33,498 bases of DNA from Acidobacteriaceae bacterium (GTDB lineage: Bacteria; Acidobacteriota; Terriglobia; Terriglobales; Acidobacteriaceae), in contig PLWX01000316.1 of the NCBI GenBank assembly GCA_003151155.1, forward strand, positions 1-33,498. Direction: 5' to 3'. This document shows, piece by piece, positions 6,883-15,066 of this stretch (the stretch's first letter is position 1; the number at the start of each line of letters is the position of its first letter). The notes beneath the pieces are model-generated. The model saw nothing but the letters and a program-made list of their open reading frames with translations, had not been told where the DNA came from and did not search any database. The position numbers and the translations under genes are program-made.

Positions 6883-7605
6883 ATGAGTGAAGCAGGACGT
6901 GCCTTGATCCAGATTGAGGATCTGACCAAAGTTTTCTATACCGACGAGATCGAGACCCATGCGCTCTCCGGCGTGCATCTCGCGATTGAGAAGGGCGAGT
7001 ACGTGGCGATGTCCGGTCCATCGGGCTGCGGCAAATCGACCCTGCTCTCCATCATCGGCTTGCTCGATACTCCGACAGGCGGGAAGTATCACCTCAACGG
7101 CAAAGCGGTCGAGAACCTTGATTTCGCCGATCGTTCTCGCATTCGCAACCAGGAGATCGGCTTCATCTTCCAGAGTTTCAACCTGATCGGTGATCTCACC
7201 GTATACGAGAACGTTGAACTGCCGCTTACGTATCGGCAGGGAATGGCGACGCCGAATCGCAAGCAGCGCGTGATGGAAGCGTTGGAGCGCGTAGGCATGG
7301 CGCACCGGATTCGGCACTATCCTTCACAACTTTCCGGCGGTCAACAGCAGCGTGTGGCTGTGGCTCGAGCATTGGCGGGCAATCCGTCGATCCTGCTGGC
7401 GGACGAACCTACCGGAAACCTCGATTCCCGCAATGGCGAAGCGGTAATGGAACTGCTCCAGAACTTGCATGGGGAAGGCGCAACCATATGCATGGTGACG
7501 CACGATCCACGATTCGCGGCCCACGCTCAACGCCAGATCCATCTTTTCGACGGCAAGGTAGTCGCCGAAGAAGAGTTGAGAAAACTGACCCAGGAAATTC
7601 ACTAA
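6883..7605 (+). CDS. ABC transporter ATPase, MacB/LolD type
   Basis: 240 residues, cytoplasmic. Walker A G-P-S-G-C-G-K-S-T, Q-loop F-I-F-Q-S-F-N-L-I, signature L-S-G-G-Q-Q-Q-R-V-A-V-A-R-A, Walker B I-L-L-A-D-E-P-T-G-N-L-D-S with catalytic Glu and D-loop Asp, and switch His in M-V-T-H-D-P-R are all intact. This motif set is that of the class that drives FtsX-fold permeases (MacB, LolCDE, FtsE). It has AGGAGA upstream and is followed by the first of four permeases, so it is the most likely motor for them. The second ATPase of the operon lacks some of these consensus residues. Confidence 0.95.
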   Translation: MSEAGRALIQIEDLTKVFYTDEIETHALSGVHLAIEKGEYVAMSGPSGCGKSTLLSIIGLLDTPTGGKYHLNGKAVENLDFADRSRIRNQEIGFIFQSFNLIGDLTVYENVELPLTYRQGMATPNRKQRVMEALERVGMAHRIRHYPSQLSGGQQQRVAVARALAGNPSILLADEPTGNLDSRNGEAVMELLQNLHGEGATICMVTHDPRFAAHAQRQIHLFDGKVVAEEELRKLTQEIH

Positions 7606-7627
7606 GTTTCACGGCAGGAGGTCGCCC

Positions 7628-10075
7628 ATGCGTGGATTCATCCAAGACCTGCGCTATTCGCTTCGGCAGCTGAAGAAGAGTCCCGGATTTGCGATCGCAG
7701 CAGTGCTGACGCTGGCACTCGGGATCGGTGCGAACGTTGCGGTCTTCACGGTAATGAATGCGACGCTGCTGAATCCTAGCGGAATTCCGCATCCGCGGAA
7801 TGTGGTTGCGGTGCGGGCCGGGTACCACCTCGGCGATCTCGCGAATATTTCGCTGTCGCCCGTCGATCTCGAAGATGCGATGGAAGGGAAGAGCGTCTTC
7901 ACATCCGCGGCGGGCATGAATCCAGCGAACTACAACTACACCGGCGACTCCGCGGCGCCCGAATTACTGCAAGGTGCGAAGGTAACGTGGCAGTGGTTCG
8001 ACGTGTTCTGGGCGCGTCCCATGCTGGGCCGGGTGTTTCGCGCGGAGGAAGACCAGCCGGGTGCGGAGCACGAAGTTATCCTTTCCTACCCAACGTGGAA
8101 AAAACGATTCGGCGGTGATCAACATATCGTCGGGCGCAAACTGCAGTTGAATCGTGAATCTTACGAAGTAGTGGGCGTGATGGGGCCGGAATTTGCATGG
8201 CCCAACAAGGCCGAGATTTGGACACCGCTGGGTTTGAAGCCGAGCCAGTACACCGACCCGAATTTCCGATTCAACGAATATTTGTTTTCGGTGGCACGGC
8301 TGCGAGAAGGAAAGTCAGTTCAAGAGGCAAATGCTTATCTCGAACAGCGATCCCAGCAGGTGAAGTTCTCCAGCAGCCAACTGGGTTCATTCGCACAGTC
8401 GGCAGGTTGGCACGAGTTCTGCATGCCCTTGATCGACTTTGTCTCCGGTGACATGCGCAAGCCGATGAAGTTCCTGCTAGCAGCGGTCGCTTTGGTGCTG
8501 CTGATTGCGTGTGCCAACATCGCAGGGTTGCAGCTTGCACGCGCGTCGGGGCGTCAACGCGAGGTGTCGATCCAGATTGCCTTGGGCAGTTCGCGCGCTT
8601 TGCTGATGAGGCAAGCTTTCGCGGAGAGTCTGCTGCTTGCGATCGGCGGCGTAGCGATCGGTTTAGCGATCGCCACGGTTTCGGTGCCGGCTCTACTCTC
8701 CCTGGCGCCGCCCAGCGTGAGCGGGAACATCAGCGCTCACATGAGCGCTAGCGTCTTGACGTTTGTCGCTGCCATCGGCGTGTTATGCGCCCTGCTGTGT
8801 GGCACTGCTCCCTCGTGGCATATGACGCACACCCGCTGGTTCCAGGCGTTACAGGAAGGCGGACGATCTGACTCGACGAGTCCGGCGCGCCAGAGATTGC
8901 GCTCTTCGCTCGTGGTGGTGGAGATTGCGATTGCGATGCTGCTGCTCTTCGGTGCAGGACTGCTGGTGCGGAGCTTGCAGCAATTGGAAAAGGTACAGAC
9001 CGGATTCGACCCGCATGGACTGATGACCGGCGCGATCACGCTGCCAAACTCGATCTATAAGTCCGATGAGCAGCAGGTGAACTTCTTCAACGCGCTCGAA
9101 GATCAGCTCAAAAATGTTCCGGGTGCGCAGCGGGTTGCGATCGTAGACGCGCTGCCGTTCAGCAACAATGGGGGCTCTGCATCGTTTTCCATTAAGGGCC
9201 AGACCGTTCCTCCAAACCAACCCGGTCCGCATGGAAATATTCGCAGCATCTCGTCGGACTACTTTGCCACCCTGGGGATTCCGTTAGTACGCGGGCGGGT
9301 GTTCACGCCGGGAGACCGCTTCAAAACGCAACCGGTCGTCGTGGTTGACGAGACCCTAGCGCGACAGTATTGGCCCGGACAGGATCCGATCGGTCAACAA
9401 ATTAACTTCGGCGGCAATGGCCCAGACGATCCGATGCGCACGATTGTTGGCGTGGTGAAGCATGCGAAGGCGTCGTCATTGGAATCGGATACCAATGAGG
9501 GGTTTTATTACCTGCCAATTTCCCAGGTTCCGAATAGCTCGGTTTTCATTGCGGTACGCAGCGCAGGGTCGCCGATGAGCGTCGTTGGCGCAACACGCGA
9601 TGCGGTGCATTCTGTGGATCCAAGCCAAGCGCTTTATGACGTAAAGACGATGGACGAGCGGGTGGATTCTTCTCTCTTGGGACGCCGCTTCCTTGTGGTG
9701 CTGCTTTCGACCTTTGCAGGGTTAGCGCTGCTGCTCTCCGCACTGGGTTTGTATGGCGTGATCAGCTATTCGGTGAAACTGCGTACTCGGGAACTTGGAG
9801 TTCGCATGGCCCTGGGTGCACAGCGCAGCGACGTGCTGCAACTGGTGCTGGGCCGAGGCATGCAACTTGCCGTGATCGGATTGGTCGCAGGTTTGTTGGC
9901 CAGTTTCGCGCTCGGACGAGTGCTCAATAGCATGCTGTACAACGTCTCGATCTTCAACCCAGTGGCATTGCTCGCAACCTCATCTTTGCTGGCGGCCACT
10001 GTACTCTTCGCCAGCTACCTTCCCGCACGTCGCGCGGCGAAACTCGATCCGATGCGGACGCTGCGACAGGAGTAA
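7628..10075 (+). CDS. ADOP-type ABC permease 1 (two FtsX/MacB halves)
   Basis: 815 residues with a duplicated MacB-like layout. The N-terminal D-L-R-Y-S-L-R-Q-L-K-K-S-P-G-F box leads into TM1 (~20-48), then a periplasmic MacB-type domain (~50-280), TM2 (~282-302), TM3 (~334-360) and TM4 (~375-397). The second half repeats this: TM5 (~426-447), a periplasmic domain, TM6 (~688-714), TM7 (~745-770), TM8 (~778-800), ending A-K-L-D-P-M-R-T-L-R-Q-E. Each half carries the FtsX signatures (L-A-R-A-S-G-R-Q-R-E-V and R-T-R-E-L-G-V-R-M-A-L-G-A). A perfect AGGAGG lies 6 nt before the ATG. Such permeases transmit ATPase strokes to the periplasm; they do not necessarily form a pore. Confidence 0.93.
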   Translation: MRGFIQDLRYSLRQLKKSPGFAIAAVLTLALGIGANVAVFTVMNATLLNPSGIPHPRNVVAVRAGYHLGDLANISLSPVDLEDAMEGKSVFTSAAGMNPANYNYTGDSAAPELLQGAKVTWQWFDVFWARPMLGRVFRAEEDQPGAEHEVILSYPTWKKRFGGDQHIVGRKLQLNRESYEVVGVMGPEFAWPNKAEIWTPLGLKPSQYTDPNFRFNEYLFSVARLREGKSVQEANAYLEQRSQQVKFSSSQLGSFAQSAGWHEFCMPLIDFVSGDMRKPMKFLLAAVALVLLIACANIAGLQLARASGRQREVSIQIALGSSRALLMRQAFAESLLLAIGGVAIGLAIATVSVPALLSLAPPSVSGNISAHMSASVLTFVAAIGVLCALLCGTAPSWHMTHTRWFQALQEGGRSDSTSPARQRLRSSLVVVEIAIAMLLLFGAGLLVRSLQQLEKVQTGFDPHGLMTGAITLPNSIYKSDEQQVNFFNALEDQLKNVPGAQRVAIVDALPFSNNGGSASFSIKGQTVPPNQPGPHGNIRSISSDYFATLGIPLVRGRVFTPGDRFKTQPVVVVDETLARQYWPGQDPIGQQINFGGNGPDDPMRTIVGVVKHAKASSLESDTNEGFYYLPISQVPNSSVFIAVRSAGSPMSVVGATRDAVHSVDPSQALYDVKTMDERVDSSLLGRRFLVVLLSTFAGLALLLSALGLYGVISYSVKLRTRELGVRMALGAQRSDVLQLVLGRGMQLAVIGLVAGLLASFALGRVLNSMLYNVSIFNPVALLATSSLLAATVLFASYLPARRAAKLDPMRTLRQE

Positions 10076-10077
10076 CG

Positions 10078-12639
10078 ATGCTCGACGGCTTTCTTCAGGA
10101 CGTGCGATATGCCTTCCGTCAGTTGCGGAAGACGCCGGGCTTCGCGGCAACGGCGATCATCACGCTGACGCTCAGCATCGGGGCGAACACAGCTATCTAC
10201 AGTCTCTTCGATCAAGTTTTGTTACGAAGACTTCCAGTGAGAGATCCGAAGCAACTGGTTGTTCTCGAATCGAAGGGCGCAGAATCCGGAATGACCAACA
10301 ACCATGGTGGTCCGGAAGGTAGTTATTTCTCTTACCCGATGTACAAAGACTTGCGCGACCGCAACTCGGTTTTCTCGGGGCTGATTGCTTCGGACGTCAC
10401 CCAGACGGGTGTTCAGTGGCACAACCAACCGGAGTTGGTGAATGCCGAGATGGTGTCGGGCAACTACTTCGACGTGCTCGGAGTGCAACCCGCGGCCGGT
10501 CGCCTGTTCGTGCAGGCGGATGACCTGGTGCAGAATGCAAATCCCGTAGTCGTGCTCAGCTACGCGTACTGGCAACGGCGATTTGGGCTCGACCCGCACG
10601 TGATCAACGACACGATTCAAATCAATGGCCATCCGTTCACGGTAGTGGGAGTGGCGGCGCCTGGGTTCCAGAGCGTGCAGGTAGGCTTCGTCCCCGCGGT
10701 TTACACACCGATGATGATGAAGCCAATCATGACGCCTTCCTGGAACGAGCTGGAAAACCGGCGTGCACGTTGGCTCAACATCATTGGCCGATTGAAGCCG
10801 GGTATGACCGCGGCGCAGGGCGAGGCTGGACTCGATTCGCTCTGGCACTCGATTCGTACCGACGAGCTAAAAGATATTCGCGGAAACTCGCAGCGCTTCA
10901 AAGAGTCGTTTGCAGCCAAGAGCCATTTGTACCTGCGAAACGGGGCACGCGGATTTTCGTTGCTCGATCAATACCGTTTACCGATGCTGATCGTGATGGC
11001 GATGGTCCTTCTGGTGGCCGTGATGGCATGCGCGAATGTTGCTACGCTGCTGTTGGTGCGCGCCGCCGGGCGGATGCGGGAGATGTCGGTTCGATATGCG
11101 ATGGGAGCACGCCGGAGCCGCATCATTCAGCAACTTCTAAGTGAGGGCTTATTTCTCGGCGTGGCCGGAGGAATTGGGGGATTGCTGATTGCCTCTCCCG
11201 CATCGGCGCTTCTGATCCGCAAAGCATTTGCCGATAACAATGGAGCAGTTCCGTTTTCATCGTCACCGGATATGCGCATCCTTATTTTCAACTTTGGGCT
11301 TGCGCTGCTGGTTAGCCTGATCTTCAGCATCGCGCCGGCGATCCAGTTCTGGCGTCCGAACCTCGCGCCTGCGCTCAAGCAACAGACCGTTACCGCTGGC
11401 GGTGGGCCGCTGCGATTCCGTCGCGTATCGGTAGCGGTGCAGGTCGGCTTGAGCCTGGTCCTTCTCGTGGGGGCCGGATTATTTGTGCGCACACTGAACA
11501 ACCTGAAATCTGTGAATGTGGGCTTCGCGACAGAGCATCTCCTGACATTCGGCATCGATCCGCAGCTTGCCGGCTACCAGGACAATCAGACGCTTGCGCT
11601 ACACCAACGCATGATGGATGCCCTCTCAAAGTTGCCCGGAGTGCGTGCCGTGGCGGCGACGACGGATCCGGAGATTTCGGACAACAATTCAAGGAGCAAC
11701 TTCAGCATCGCAGGTCGAAAAGAGTCTGATGACGAGCACATGAACGTGGAGTGGCCGAACGTGAGTGCCGGCTACCTTACGACGATGCAGATGCCTTTGC
11801 TTGCGGGACGAGATTTTACAGAAGCGGACAATCGCACAGCGGCGAGAGTGGCGGTAGTGAATGAAACCCTCGCGCGGCAGTTTTTCGGGACGCCTGAAAA
11901 GGCCATCGGTACGTTCATCGCACATGGATCCGGAGATGACGCGAAGCTGGATATCCAGATCGTAGGAGTTGTGAGGGACGCGAAGCATACAGGGGTACGC
12001 GAGGAGATCATGCCCACGATCTTCACACCGTACTTACAGATGATCCGCTTCGTCCGCAACCCGAAGACGCTAAAGTATGACGAAGTCCCCGATGATCCGA
12101 GCTCTTTAACCTATTACGTTCGCACCTGGCAGCCTCCTGCCAACGCGATGTCGGCAATTCGTGGCGCCGTACTAGGGGTCGATTCCAAGCTGGTGCTCGA
12201 TACGTTTCGCACCATGGACGAACAAGTCGACAACAACATCAATACGGAGCGCCTGATCGCACTGCTGGCATCGTGCTTCGGTGTATTGGCGGCGATTCTC
12301 GCAGCGGTCGGCTTGTATGGCGTCCTTGCATATTCCACCGCGCAGCGCACGCGTGAAATCGGAGTACGGATGGCGCTGGGAGCCAGCCGGGTGTCGGTAG
12401 TACGCATGGTTATCAAGGAAGTGTTGTGGCTGGCAGGCATAGGAATCATTGTTGCAGTGCCTGCGTCTCTCGTTCTCAGCCGCTTCATGCGTGCTCAATT
12501 GTTCGGGGTGTCACATTACGACCCGATCACTCTGATTGCAGGAGTCTTGCTGGTGACGCTAGTGGCGATTGCGGCTGCCCTGCTGCCGGCGCGACAGGCC
12601 GCGGGCGTCGATCCAATGAAAGCGCTGCGGTACGAGTAG
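10078..12639 (+). CDS. ADOP-type ABC permease 2
   Basis: 853 residues, the longest of the four paralogues. It has the same plan: D-V-R-Y-A-F-R-Q-L-R-K-T-P-G-F start, TM1 (~19-48), periplasmic domain 1, TM2-TM4 (~301-327, ~351-380, ~399-425), TM5 (~448-472), periplasmic domain 2, and TM6-TM8 (~725-753, ~778-805, ~816-841). It ends G-V-D-P-M-K-A-L-R-Y-E. The first half has R-A-A-G-R-M-R-E-M-S-V-R and the second R-T-R-E-I-G-V-R-M-A-L-G-A. The extra length lies mainly in the second periplasmic domain, which includes the R-F-V-R-N-P-K-T-L-K-Y-D-E-V-P-D insertion around residues 660-675. Only 2 nt separate it from permease 1, and AGGAG is inside the preceding stop region, so the two are translated in tandem. 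Confidence 0.93.
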   Translation: MLDGFLQDVRYAFRQLRKTPGFAATAIITLTLSIGANTAIYSLFDQVLLRRLPVRDPKQLVVLESKGAESGMTNNHGGPEGSYFSYPMYKDLRDRNSVFSGLIASDVTQTGVQWHNQPELVNAEMVSGNYFDVLGVQPAAGRLFVQADDLVQNANPVVVLSYAYWQRRFGLDPHVINDTIQINGHPFTVVGVAAPGFQSVQVGFVPAVYTPMMMKPIMTPSWNELENRRARWLNIIGRLKPGMTAAQGEAGLDSLWHSIRTDELKDIRGNSQRFKESFAAKSHLYLRNGARGFSLLDQYRLPMLIVMAMVLLVAVMACANVATLLLVRAAGRMREMSVRYAMGARRSRIIQQLLSEGLFLGVAGGIGGLLIASPASALLIRKAFADNNGAVPFSSSPDMRILIFNFGLALLVSLIFSIAPAIQFWRPNLAPALKQQTVTAGGGPLRFRRVSVAVQVGLSLVLLVGAGLFVRTLNNLKSVNVGFATEHLLTFGIDPQLAGYQDNQTLALHQRMMDALSKLPGVRAVAATTDPEISDNNSRSNFSIAGRKESDDEHMNVEWPNVSAGYLTTMQMPLLAGRDFTEADNRTAARVAVVNETLARQFFGTPEKAIGTFIAHGSGDDAKLDIQIVGVVRDAKHTGVREEIMPTIFTPYLQMIRFVRNPKTLKYDEVPDDPSSLTYYVRTWQPPANAMSAIRGAVLGVDSKLVLDTFRTMDEQVDNNINTERLIALLASCFGVLAAILAAVGLYGVLAYSTAQRTREIGVRMALGASRVSVVRMVIKEVLWLAGIGIIVAVPASLVLSRFMRAQLFGVSHYDPITLIAGVLLVTLVAIAAALLPARQAAGVDPMKALRYE

Positions 12640-12647
12640 GTGAGCCG

Positions 12648-15056
12648 ATGAATGGAATCTCACAAGATCTTCGATATGCGATCCGCAATTTGAGGAAGAG
12701 CCCAAGCTTTACCTTGGTGGCCGTTCTCACACTTGGGTTGGGAATCGGCGCGAATGCCGTAGTACTCGCGCTCGTCCAATCCGTGCTCATTGCGCCTTTA
12801 CCGTATCGCGACGCCGACCGTATCGTTGCGTTGAATACCCATTTCATCAGCGAGGCTCGCAGCATCTCGCGCATGACCGGCCCCGATCTCGTGGACGTGC
12901 GTTCCCAGTCCAATAGTTTCGAGGGAGTCGCCTACTACTACGGTGGCGAGATGGGCGTGCAAATGCCTGACCACGCTGCCTTCACCGGAGTTCAGGTCGC
13001 CACCGCGAACTTTGCAAATATCCTCGGCGTCGCCCCGGTCGCTGGCCGATTGTTCGCCGATGCCGAAGCCCAACACTCAGCGCTCATCAACGCCACCTTT
13101 GCCCGCGACAACTTCGGCTCCGTCGAAAACGCCATCGGCAAGACCCTCAGCATGGAAGGGAAGACCTACGACATCGTCGGCGTCCTCCCCGGCCAATTCA
13201 GCTATCCGCAAGCGACGCAAGTCTGGCTCGGCGGACCGGCGGATCCGGAGAAGGAATGGTTGAGTCGAACCGCCTTCAACTTCCATGCGGTCGCCAAGCT
13301 GAAGCCGGGCGTCTCGGTGAAGACCGCCCAATCACAACTCGACACCATCGGCGATCGGCTGCGTGCCGCGTATCCCGCCGATAACAAAGACAAGTCCTTC
13401 ACCGTCGTGCCCCTCCAGGAGCAACTGGTCGGCAAAGTTCGTCCCATGTTCCTCCTCCTTCTAGCCGCTGTCGGAGTCATCCTCCTCATCGCTTGCGTGA
13501 ACGTCGCTCACTTGCAGTTGGCTCGTGCCACGACTCGCATGAAGGAAGTCGCCCTGCGTACCGTGCTCGGCGCTTCGAAATGGCGAGTCGTCCGTCAGGT
13601 GCTGCTGGAATGCTTGCTGCTCGCACTCTTTGGCGGCGGTGTCGGCATCCTCTTAGCGAATCCTCTGCTCCACGCCTTCTTGCGCCTAGCCCCCGCGGAC
13701 ATTCCGCGGCTCAACGAGGTCCATATCGGCCTCGTGTCGCTCGGCCTCATCGCTATCGTCTGCATCCTCGCCACGCTCCTTTCGGGCATCGCGCCTTGTT
13801 GGCAAACCCTGCGCCTCAATGTCAACGAATCCCTTAAGCAGGACACCTCTCGCGGTCTCACCGGTCGTGGCGTCGCCCGTCTTCGCAGCGCGCTTGTCGT
13901 AGCCGAGATCGCCTTGACCCTAGTCCTTGCCTCGGGTGCAGGCCTGCTTGTCCGCACCATGCTCAAGCTCGACGCCAGTGATCCCGGCTATCGCAGCGAC
14001 GGCGTGCTGGTGATGTACGCCCATGCACCCGCCAGGGAACTGCCGGACTATCTCCAGCGTGCGCAACAGTTCGAAGATCTCTATGATCAACTCCGCGCGG
14101 TGCCCGGTGTCCAAAGTGTCTCCGCCATCATGGGCCTGCCGTCCGGCCAGTACGGATCCAATGGCGGATATCAGATTGAAGGCCAGCCCCTCCCTGCATC
14201 GTTAAGCGATCTACCATGGGCAAACTGGTCGCTCAGTAGCCCCCAGTATTTCGCCACCATGGGGATTCCCCTGCTTCGCGGCCGTGACTTCGCCAAGAGC
14301 GACAGTTACGAGACTCAATTCGTAGCGATCATCAGCCAATCGCTTGCGCGCAAGAGCTTCGGCAATTCGGACCCCATAGGTAAACAGATTCGCTGCGGTC
14401 TCGATACCGATAAGTGGATGACCATCGTCGGCGTCGTAGGCGACGTCCGCCAGGACTCCCCGGCTCAGACGCCCGGTCCCCTGCTTTACATGCCGCTCAA
14501 ACAGCATCCCTATCGCGCCAATGAAGTCCAGGTGGTGATGCACACCGACCTACCGCCTATGTCGCTGATGGAAACCGCACGCAAGAAAGTGCTCGCGACG
14601 GACCCGCAGATCGCCACCAAGTTCACCACCATGCAAGCCATGGTGACCGAGTCCACCGCCACCCCGCGCTTCCGCTCCTGGCTCGTCGGCGGATTCGCCA
14701 TCCTCGGCCTGATCCTCGCGACGCTGGGCATCTATGGAGTGATGGCCTATACCGTCGCGCAGCGGACGTTCGAGGTCGGAGTTCGCATGACGTTCGGGGC
14801 GAAACGCGGCGACATACTTGCGATGGTCCTCGGCGGGGCCATGCGCCTCACGGCGATCGGAATCGGATTGGGGCTGATGCTGACAATCGGCGCTGCACGA
14901 CTGATCACCAGCATGTTGTTCGGAGTTCCGGCAGAAGATCCGGTTTCATTCGGAATCGCGATGGCGATTCTTGTCCTGGTTGCACTGGCGGCAGCCTATA
15001 TCCCGGCGCATCGGGCGGCGTCGGTCAATCCTCTAACCGCGATTCGTTACGAATAG
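12648..15056 (+). CDS. ADOP-type ABC permease 3, mosaic codon usage
   Basis: 802 residues from the ATG at 12648. The frame is open further upstream, but those residues overlap permease 2 and do not resemble the family, whereas M-N-G-I-S-Q-D-L-R-Y-A-I-R-N-L-R-K-S-P matches the paralogues' start. TM1 is at ~18-48 and TM2 at ~265-291. Both FtsX halves are complete (R-A-T-T-R-M-K-E-V-A-L-R-T; R-T-F-E-V-G-V-R-M-T-F-G-A) and it ends S-V-N-P-L-T-A-I-R-Y-E. The two ends use codons like the neighbours. The middle, about 12830-14750, strongly prefers C at the third position: 31 of 40 codons from 13080, against 12 of 40 at the 5' end and 14 of 40 near the 3' end. This suggests replacement of the interior by recombination with a relative. 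Confidence 0.92.
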   Translation: MNGISQDLRYAIRNLRKSPSFTLVAVLTLGLGIGANAVVLALVQSVLIAPLPYRDADRIVALNTHFISEARSISRMTGPDLVDVRSQSNSFEGVAYYYGGEMGVQMPDHAAFTGVQVATANFANILGVAPVAGRLFADAEAQHSALINATFARDNFGSVENAIGKTLSMEGKTYDIVGVLPGQFSYPQATQVWLGGPADPEKEWLSRTAFNFHAVAKLKPGVSVKTAQSQLDTIGDRLRAAYPADNKDKSFTVVPLQEQLVGKVRPMFLLLLAAVGVILLIACVNVAHLQLARATTRMKEVALRTVLGASKWRVVRQVLLECLLLALFGGGVGILLANPLLHAFLRLAPADIPRLNEVHIGLVSLGLIAIVCILATLLSGIAPCWQTLRLNVNESLKQDTSRGLTGRGVARLRSALVVAEIALTLVLASGAGLLVRTMLKLDASDPGYRSDGVLVMYAHAPARELPDYLQRAQQFEDLYDQLRAVPGVQSVSAIMGLPSGQYGSNGGYQIEGQPLPASLSDLPWANWSLSSPQYFATMGIPLLRGRDFAKSDSYETQFVAIISQSLARKSFGNSDPIGKQIRCGLDTDKWMTIVGVVGDVRQDSPAQTPGPLLYMPLKQHPYRANEVQVVMHTDLPPMSLMETARKKVLATDPQIATKFTTMQAMVTESTATPRFRSWLVGGFAILGLILATLGIYGVMAYTVAQRTFEVGVRMTFGAKRGDILAMVLGGAMRLTAIGIGLGLMLTIGAARLITSMLFGVPAEDPVSFGIAMAILVLVALAAAYIPAHRAASVNPLTAIRYE

Positions 15057-15066
15057 CGAGGCACTC

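Noticed and set aside
8408..8423. TGGCACGAGTTCTGCA resembles a sigma-54 -24/-12 promoter
   Set aside because: It lies inside permease 1, where no gene start follows, and the codons are ordinary for the protein. Chance or non-productive binding is more likely.
12426..12647. Upstream extension of the permease 3 reading frame
   Set aside because: These 74 codons overlap permease 2 in another frame, are Cys- and Arg-rich, and precede the conserved start of the family.
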